Shown in pieces: positions 57,813 to 64,000 of a stretch of DNA of 64,000 bases. Positions within the stretch are counted from its first letter, which is position 1. Each line of letters begins with the position of its first letter. The notes beneath the pieces were generated by a model that saw only the letters and a list, made by a program, of their open reading frames with translations, was not told the DNA's origin and did not search any database. Position numbers and translations under genes: made by a program. This DNA is from Lepraria neglecta (taxonomy: Eukaryota > Ascomycota > Lecanoromycetes > Lecanorales > Stereocaulaceae), in NCBI GenBank assembly GCA_033220425.1, contig CM065651.1, positions 3,162,001 through 3,226,000 of the forward strand. The letters run 5' to 3'.

Positions 57813-59637
57813 TTATCCATCCGTCTCCATCAGATCTCTTTCTGCTTTTGCCGGAGTCTCCGCTAGGGACGAAGACGCTCTCGTAGTGCCATCTACCTCT
57901 ACTTTCCGCCGCTTGAACTTTCCTCTCGCCTCAACCTTTCCTTCTGCAGGCAGCACTCTCGTAGCAGTGAAGATATATTCTTCTGACCCGCCTCGCCCCG
58001 TCATGAGCGGATGCGTTCTTCCAGGCAGCACTTGCCAGTTTCTACATCGCGCCGTTTGTATCGTTGGTGCCAGTAAGAGTGTAGGATTAAGAGGGAAGTC
58101 TTCTGTAGGCATCGCCTCTGTGTCCAGTGGATTTTGGACAAACGCTGTTCTTCGTCCCGTTGAGTAGTAGTCCGCTAATTCCACTAATGGCTCGATGGTC
58201 GGTGAGTATACAACGACCTGAGCCGCACCGCGGAGGAGAGGAACAGTATGCCGTAGAATGGAGACAGGATTCATGACCGAAGCGACAATGAGCCCATCAA
58301 AACCTCCCGCACGGGTCTCGTCCACAATAAATTTGATACGCTCCCACCGCCGTCGTTTGCGGAAATAGTTGCTTCGCTTCCCACTTTTCCAGTTTGGGAG
58401 CACTTCTTCTGAGGCGAGCTCCGGCTCAGTGTAGCCGGAGTCGTCTTCTGGCGCGAGGAGTTGGAGCCATGAAAGCATTTTGAGGTGGCTTTCGAGAGGA
58501 TGAGATGCGGAAGGATTGAAGGGATCGAAGTGAAAGTACTTCAAGAGGGAGAGGTTGGGTTGTTCTTTTGCGTGGACGAGTGTGATTGTGTTTGTAGTGG
58601 CTGGCGTTGAACTTTTGCGTGGGCGGGGGTTATGCTGGAATGTCGTGTTTGAGTTATTGGGTCTCAGATCTTCCTGTATTCTTTTTTCATTGACAGCCTC
58701 AGGCGCCCGATTTAAGACCGTCTCTTTCTCCATTTGCCGATCATCCTGATCCGGAGGATGCAGTATTCCCATCTTTTCTGCCATGTAGGCAACCAGTAGT
58801 CCTGCTGTCTCGTCGATCACGAGCCATCTTCCACCTCCTTTCATGGGTTCCTCGCTCAGTGGTGGCAATGGAGCTGATGGCGTGCAATGTATGTTCGACC
58901 AACTACCAATCAATGCCAGTATCTCCTCTCTCATCTCCATGATCTTCATAGGCTCTTTCTCAACGAACATCCACCTCGCCAAAGTCGACACATCCAAAGG
59001 CAATAGCGTAAATCTCTTCAAGTATTTTTTGGTCTTTCGCAGAGTATATTTGGCAAGCGCAAAAGCAGTCTTCTGATCAAGCGCCGAGTGTGATTCGAGG
59101 ATTTTGGCGACCAAATCCTTCCCTGAACCTGTGTTCTGTGCCTTCATTTCCTCAATCTCTTCCATTGTCATGATCTGGCTGTTTGGATCGTCAATGATCT
59201 TGCGGTTGGTCCGCATGACGATCTCTCCATCTTCGCCTACTACATCGTACTCCACGCCATCGTAGCTCGTGCTCGTGTTCCCATTTTCAACTTCTAGCGG
59301 TGTAGCAGCATCTTCGTCCTTGACATCCGCATATAGCTCTTTTGCAGGTACTACCTGGAGACCTGTCCGACTCGTTCCTTCATTATTGGCCTTGTCAAGG
59401 ATCTTGAAGGTCAGATAATACGGTCGTCCAATAATGTAATTTGCCTGGAAGTTCCCATACTTCCCAATAGAGATCGTTCTTTGCTACGCTGTCAGCGACG
59501 AAAGATCAATGGCATGGTGCGACTGCTCACTCCAGCTATATCACGTACGTATTTGGCAGGATCTGTGTGACTATGAGCGCATCTGATGGTAAGCGGAGCG
59601 CAACATATGCATTGGGCCGAACGATTTCAGGCTTCAT
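57813..59637 (-). CDS. trm6: tRNA m1A58 methyltransferase subunit Trm6
   Basis: Trm6 (Gcd10) is the non-catalytic, tRNA-binding partner of Trm61, which methylates A58 of tRNAs, including the initiator. Exons 59637-59549 and 59478-57813 (70-nt intron) give 584 residues. The start MKPEIVRPNAYVALRLPSD and the join NTTISIGKYGNFQANYIIGR are characteristic, followed by MTMEEIEEMKAQNTGS, KYTLRKTKKYLKRFT, DETAGLLVAYMAEKMG, FDGLIVASVMNPVSILRH and VVVYSPTIEPLVELADYY. It lacks the SAM-binding motif of Trm61, as expected. The C-terminus is basic (KFKRRKVEVDG). It diverges from the MINDY gene with 536 bp between start codons. Confidence 0.94.
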
Positions 59638-60173
59638 CCTTTTCGCTTTCCACGAGGTTTCCGAGTCTCCAGCTCCTTCTCACGGCGACTTGGACTTCAG
59701 TTTGCTGATCATGTGTATGATGCTGGTCTTTCGGGCGCTCCAAAAATTGAGTCGCACAACTTGTGGAGGATCCTGCCGGGGGACCTCTTCAGACAAGTCT
59801 TAGCGCGACGGGTATTTATCGATTCGTCCGCATCCACGTCGCCTCTATTCGTCATTCTGCAAGAAGCAGTGTTGCCGTTAATAGAATTCGCCAAAATCTT
59901 GCATACAAGCTGCTCTACCAAAGGTACCACCGTTTCAGACTTCTTCCTTCTTCCTGCGCTTCTTCAGCGATGAGTGTCGCGCCTTTCATGCCTCCCAACG
60001 TGCACCGCCTCTCAGAAAACGTCTGCCTACGAAGCTCCATTGAGAATCAGCACTGCTATCAATTGTCCCACCACGAATCCTTGTCATACATACAAGATTC
60101 TTTGCCTTATCCACGAATCTCGTTCTCACAAAACAAGTCGGTAATTGTCTGAAGAGAACAGAAAGAACAAAGC
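59638..60173. promoter_or_regulatory. Divergent promoter, TRM6 and MINDY gene
   Basis: Opposed start codons with no gene between them. Open frames here are short shadows. Confidence 0.5.
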
Positions 60174-63095
60174 ATGATGGTCCGCAAGCCAGTTGCAAAA
60201 CCCCGAGGGCAGGCAGCACAAGGAACACCTTATCCTGCCACACCTACGTCGCCGAAGGAGGGGAAGGTAAAGATACCAATACCAATAAATAGCACGAGCT
60301 TGGAGCGTTACACAGCTGGAAAAAATCAGGTTGATGGGGCATCGGATCCTAATCACTCGCCTGGCTGGCAAGAAGCAAACGAAAGAACAAGAAATCAGGA
60401 ATTAACGCCGTCACTGGCTGTAAGTAGAGGAAGGCAAGATGCTGAAAGCAGGAGAACTGAAGAAACACCAGCTGTGCTGAAGGTTGGATCTGCGGAGGTG
60501 ACTCCACGTTCTTCATGGGAAAGTCAGAGGTCTGCAGGCTCTATCACCAATGACACCTCTTCTGGACCTCCGCAATCTCTTCGTGCCGCATCAGAGCAAC
60601 CCCAAGAACCAAGGTCAAGATCAACTTCCAATAATCCCTACCGTCGCATGCACAACAGCAATGGAAAAGCCCCGGAGCGACCTGAATATGGTGGGGATAG
60701 TAGCGCTGAAATTTGGGCAGGGGGCTCCCTTTCAAGCCGGCCATATACGGGTTCAACGCCGACACGGCACCCTTTTGCAGAACCGTGGATGCAATTTGGA
60801 ACCTCCCCGGGGGAAGAAGTACCCGAACAGGAAGCAGGACTTCGTTGGGCAGACAATACGCCACAATATGACGCTAAAACAGGCCAAATAACGAGTTTAA
60901 TTGACCAAAAGGCTTCCGAGGCACCAGGAGTGCGTGTACAGTCGCCAAGATCTCCACGATATCAAAATCCGCAACCTGATAGTCTTTGGCAAGGCCCTGT
61001 TCATTCTTCAGATGATGTCCGTCAGAGCCCATTGAATTCTAGCACAAATGTCGGCTACAGCTCCCCTTATTCCTCCGACGATGTCTGGGATAGCTTCCAG
61101 ACAGCTTCCAGCGGTACTGGAAATTTGCCTACCCAGGGTGCCAATGGGAACGGTCAAAATGATGATGTACCATCGAGAGACATGGCCAAAGTTCCCATCC
61201 TTCCTCCGTACAACCAGGACATATCACCGGCACTACCGCCCAGGAGCTCAGGAGAACAGCAGGGAATACCCCCGCCACAGCCTCCTAGGCCACCAAAGAC
61301 TAACGACACATCCAGCGAACCCGCTCTGTCAGGGCCGGAAACGCAAACGCAGCCGGAGGAGGCTGCAAAGATGAGAAGAGCCAGGGAAACCTACCAGATT
61401 AGGCTTGTCAATTGGTACGATACTTCGTCTCCGACGAATCCTCGAAGATCGCCAATCATGGTGCAGAATGCCAATGGTCCATGTCCATTGCTTGCCCTGG
61501 TCAATGCGCTTGTGCTCTCCACTCCATCTGGCATCACCACTGTGTTAGTGGAGACCCTTCGAGTACGGGAACAAGTTAGTCTTGGCCTTCTACTGGATGC
61601 TGTTATAGACGAACTCATGTCCGGCCGAAGGAGTGATGAAGGCAAATTACCCGACGTTACTGATCTCTACACTTTTCTCGTCACTCTGCATACAGGAATG
61701 AACGTCAACCCGCGATTTGTCCCAGTAGAAGAGGCGGTTAACTTAATGGACGCTCCAATCGAAGGGGATCTACCTACCAATTTGCACGCTGCTCGAAAGG
61801 CTGGCGGCTTTGAGGACACCCGGGAAATGAAGCTTTATAGTACCTTTGCAATTCCACTTATCCACGGCTGGATTCCTCCGAGGAACCATCCCGCATTCGC
61901 AGCCTTGAAGCGTACGGCTAAAACCTACGAAGACGCTCAGAACGTAATGTTCAGGGAAGAGGAACTGGAAGAGAGGCTTCAGCGACAAGGTTTGACACAA
62001 GAAGAGCAATTGATCCTGGAGGATATTGCCAGTGTCAAATACTTCTTGTCTACCACAGCCACCCAATTGACCGGCTACGGTCTCGACACTATGACAGAGA
62101 CAATGGCACCCGGCTCGATAGCTATCCTTTTCCGCAACGACCATTTTAGTACACTGTACCGACATCCACGGTCGGGTCAGCTTTTGACCCTGGTGACCGA
62201 CATGGGCTACGCAGGGCACGATGAAGTGGTCTGGGAAAGCCTAGTTGACGTCAGCGGAGAAGGCTGCGAGTTCTTCTCTGGCGACTTCCGACCCGTTGGG
62301 AATGTTGCCGGCGACACCCAGCAGCCGCCGCCACCAAGGGACGAAGGAGAATGGACCACTGTAGGCCGAAAGCCCCGACGAGCGCCTCGATCAGACGCAT
62401 CAATCAGCCACTCAAATCTGCCACCCTTATCAACCCTAAACCTCAGCGACAATGCCCCGCCCCGGTCCCCGAATACCGTGCAAGAAGATCACGACCTAGC
62501 ATTAGCAATGCAGCTCCAGGAAGAGGAAGAAGAGCGTGACCGACAAGAAGCAGCCGCACGTCGACGAGAAGATGAGCTGTCTCAAGCCTACCTCAACTCC
62601 TCCGACGCCCAAGGTCGACGAACCTTCCCAGGCTTCGGACGAGGAGCAACTGGAGCAAGAGGCGGCCCTTCCCCTCCACCGCGAGGAGCCGGAAGCGGAA
62701 GGCATCCTCCAGCAAGACAGACGCCACGAAAGTCCACCTTCACCGAATCAGAAGATGCACCCCCACCTAGCTATGAGCAAGCCGCGAAAGGCCCAGCTTA
62801 CATCCCTCCTGCCAATCCTCCCGCCCATCCGTATACATCTCCTGGTCCGACTAACAGTACGCCGAGACCGACTGGGCAAAGACCAAGACAGCCGACTGCG
62901 TATAGCGAACACGCTGCTTCGTATGCTGGGTCTCCAACTTATGGGAACTCACCCAGACAAGGTCATGTTCCTAGAAGGTCGACAGGCCGAAGAGGAGGCG
63001 GGGAACCGGGCATGAGTCGGAGGCGAAGCGGTGCGCCTGGATCTGCTGTCTCATTAGATGATGAGAAAAAGGAAAAGGATTGCATTGTGATGTAG
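60174..63095 (+). CDS. MINDY-family Lys48-specific deubiquitinase with CaaX end
   Basis: MINDY-1/2 (FAM63) proteases trim Lys48-linked ubiquitin chains. Single exon of 973 residues. Residues 1-400 are disordered and Pro/Ser-rich. The catalytic domain runs from about 405 (YQIRLVNWYD): Gln431 and Cys437 in VQNANGPCPLLALVN, then LLDAVIDELM, VTDLYTFLVTLHTGMNVNPR, EMKLYSTFAIPLIHGW, and His657 in ILFRNDHFSTLYRH. Gln/Cys spacing equals that of human MINDY-1. After it come a Glu-rich helix (DLALAMQLQEEEEERDRQEA), which resembles a ubiquitin-interacting motif, and a long Pro/Arg/Gly-rich tail. The protein ends KDCIVM, a CaaX box with Met, favouring farnesylation and hence membrane attachment. The tandem ATG ATG at 60174 is the first in frame. 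Confidence 0.95.
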   Translation: MMVRKPVAKPRGQAAQGTPYPATPTSPKEGKVKIPIPINSTSLERYTAGKNQVDGASDPNHSPGWQEANERTRNQELTPSLAVSRGRQDAESRRTEETPAVLKVGSAEVTPRSSWESQRSAGSITNDTSSGPPQSLRAASEQPQEPRSRSTSNNPYRRMHNSNGKAPERPEYGGDSSAEIWAGGSLSSRPYTGSTPTRHPFAEPWMQFGTSPGEEVPEQEAGLRWADNTPQYDAKTGQITSLIDQKASEAPGVRVQSPRSPRYQNPQPDSLWQGPVHSSDDVRQSPLNSSTNVGYSSPYSSDDVWDSFQTASSGTGNLPTQGANGNGQNDDVPSRDMAKVPILPPYNQDISPALPPRSSGEQQGIPPPQPPRPPKTNDTSSEPALSGPETQTQPEEAAKMRRARETYQIRLVNWYDTSSPTNPRRSPIMVQNANGPCPLLALVNALVLSTPSGITTVLVETLRVREQVSLGLLLDAVIDELMSGRRSDEGKLPDVTDLYTFLVTLHTGMNVNPRFVPVEEAVNLMDAPIEGDLPTNLHAARKAGGFEDTREMKLYSTFAIPLIHGWIPPRNHPAFAALKRTAKTYEDAQNVMFREEELEERLQRQGLTQEEQLILEDIASVKYFLSTTATQLTGYGLDTMTETMAPGSIAILFRNDHFSTLYRHPRSGQLLTLVTDMGYAGHDEVVWESLVDVSGEGCEFFSGDFRPVGNVAGDTQQPPPPRDEGEWTTVGRKPRRAPRSDASISHSNLPPLSTLNLSDNAPPRSPNTVQEDHDLALAMQLQEEEEERDRQEAAARRREDELSQAYLNSSDAQGRRTFPGFGRGATGARGGPSPPPRGAGSGRHPPARQTPRKSTFTESEDAPPPSYEQAAKGPAYIPPANPPAHPYTSPGPTNSTPRPTGQRPRQPTAYSEHAASYAGSPTYGNSPRQGHVPRRSTGRRGGGEPGMSRRRSGAPGSAVSLDDEKKEKDCIVM

Positions 63096-63387
63096 GATTT
63101 GGGATGGTGGACAAGGACTCTGTTACTTGCATTTGTGGATTTTGAGCGCGGCATTGTCGATGACTGGGGCTAAAGGCCTTACGAGAAGACGGGACTGGCC
63201 TCCTCGAGCCTCACAACGAGGGCGATTACTAGCAACGACACCCTAGACTCTAGCACGCACACGCTTTTGGAGGAGTCGAAATGTTTATCTGAAAGCGGCA
63301 TCTAGCCTAGATGATGATGAATGATGCGGACTGGTTCCCAACAATACAAGACTTCTAACATGAAATTGGAGCTGATACTGTCCTAAT
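63096..63387. other. Convergent 3' spacer at right end
   Basis: 3' flanks of the MINDY gene and of the broken edge gene; nothing else was seen. Confidence 0.5.
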
Positions 63388-64000
63388 CTAACAAATTGAT
63401 GAGCACACATCTTGCCATTGTGTGCTCTGACTTTTTGCAAACCACCAACGAATGAATAGCAAAACGATTAACATCCCAAAACCCCTCCACGGCCCCCTAC
63501 AAACATACTCCCTCCCACAAACCCCCACCAACGCCTCCGCAACCTCACTCGAATCCTCCCAATCAAGCGCCGTAACCGTCTTGATTAGCTGCGCTACATG
63601 CCACGTTTTCTCCGGCTTCTCCCAACTCCCCCACTCGTCTTTCAGTAGCACGTGCAGCAGGATTTTTAGAGAGGGGCGTATCGAGGGGGAGGACTCTAGG
63701 TTTTAGAATGAGGTTGATGAAGCGTTGGGGTTGTGGGAATCGTCGTGTACGGTTCGTAAGACTAAGTCGACGTAGATGAGGCAGGCGAGGTGGAAGTGTG
63801 TTTGCACGGCGTTGTGATTTGGGATAGGGAGGTGAAGGAGTCATCGCATTACTTCTTCTCTGGCGGGTTTTTAGCGTTTTTGCGAAGGAGATTGAGATTA
63901 GGCGGGTGGCGTTGTCGTTGGTAGATGCGACTTTGATGACGGCTGTTAGTTGCTCTAGGTTGTCGAGTACTCGTAGTAGATCCCATAGGAAGGCCCGAGA
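63388..64000 (-). pseudogene. C-terminal part of an unknown gene, broken, cut by window edge
   Basis: The minus strand enters at 64000 in the frame SRAFLWDLLRVLDNLEQLTA and LISISFAKTLKTRQR. The coding signal then shifts by one base near 63840 to LPIPNHNAVQTHFHLACLIY and LRTVHDDSHNPNAS. An in-frame TAA at 63705-63703 follows, after which the same frame continues to the stop at 63388 (SLKILLHVLLKDEWGSW, TWHVAQLIKTVTALDWED, ending in a hydrophobic GMLIVLLFIRWWF). The TAA could be a CAA-to-TAA change (SF-Q-NLESS). Style resembles C-termini of fungal transcription-factor-like proteins, but I cannot name it. Confidence 0.5.

Noticed and set aside
57778-58167. 129-codon plus ORF
   Set aside because: Antisense to TRM6.

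Overview
This is a nuclear segment of a filamentous ascomycete (Pezizomycotina). The evidence is many 50-120 nt introns with GTANGT donors and CTAAC/CTGAC branch sites, decayed HET-domain and ubiquitin-like-domain genes, a Pin4-type RRM/R3H gene, and close gene packing on both strands. I cannot settle the class. All exon coordinates below were read by eye from reading frame and splice sites. Layout: 0-3.5 kb carries cofilin and mitochondrial HSP60 (both minus). 5.3-27.2 kb is the striking part: ten small intron-containing genes, eight minus and two plus, each starting with a short SANT/Myb-like or related helical domain followed by a Lys-rich, acidic, low-complexity tail. An eleventh copy sits alone at 50.8-51.7 kb. 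I call them SANT-like paralogs 1-11. They are highly diverged in sequence, but subsets share intron positions and phases, a common helix pattern and, in most, SUMO-type psi-K-x-E motifs in the tail. Paralog 1 has also gained an N-terminal extension by serial duplication of a phase-0 exon together with its intron. 28-43.9 kb is accessory-like: a protein kinase, an aspartic protease and a cysteine-rich single-pass surface protein, mixed with decayed genes (ubiquitin-like-domain gene, HET gene, an unknown Pro/Arg-rich gene) and a small foldback element next to the HET remnant. 44-64 kb is mostly housekeeping: histone H2A.Z and RVB2 share a divergent promoter; LIN1/CD2BP2 and UFD1 share another; then paralog 11, PIN4-like, TRM6 and a CaaX-bearing MINDY deubiquitinase; a broken gene runs off the right edge. 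Functionally the housekeeping genes cover actin turnover, mitochondrial folding, chromatin remodelling, U5 snRNP assembly, ubiquitin handling and tRNA m1A58 methylation. The paralog cluster has no function I can assign. Domain shape and tails suggest small nuclear, possibly DNA- or chromatin-binding, SUMO-modified proteins, and the cluster is the best candidate here for an undescribed system.
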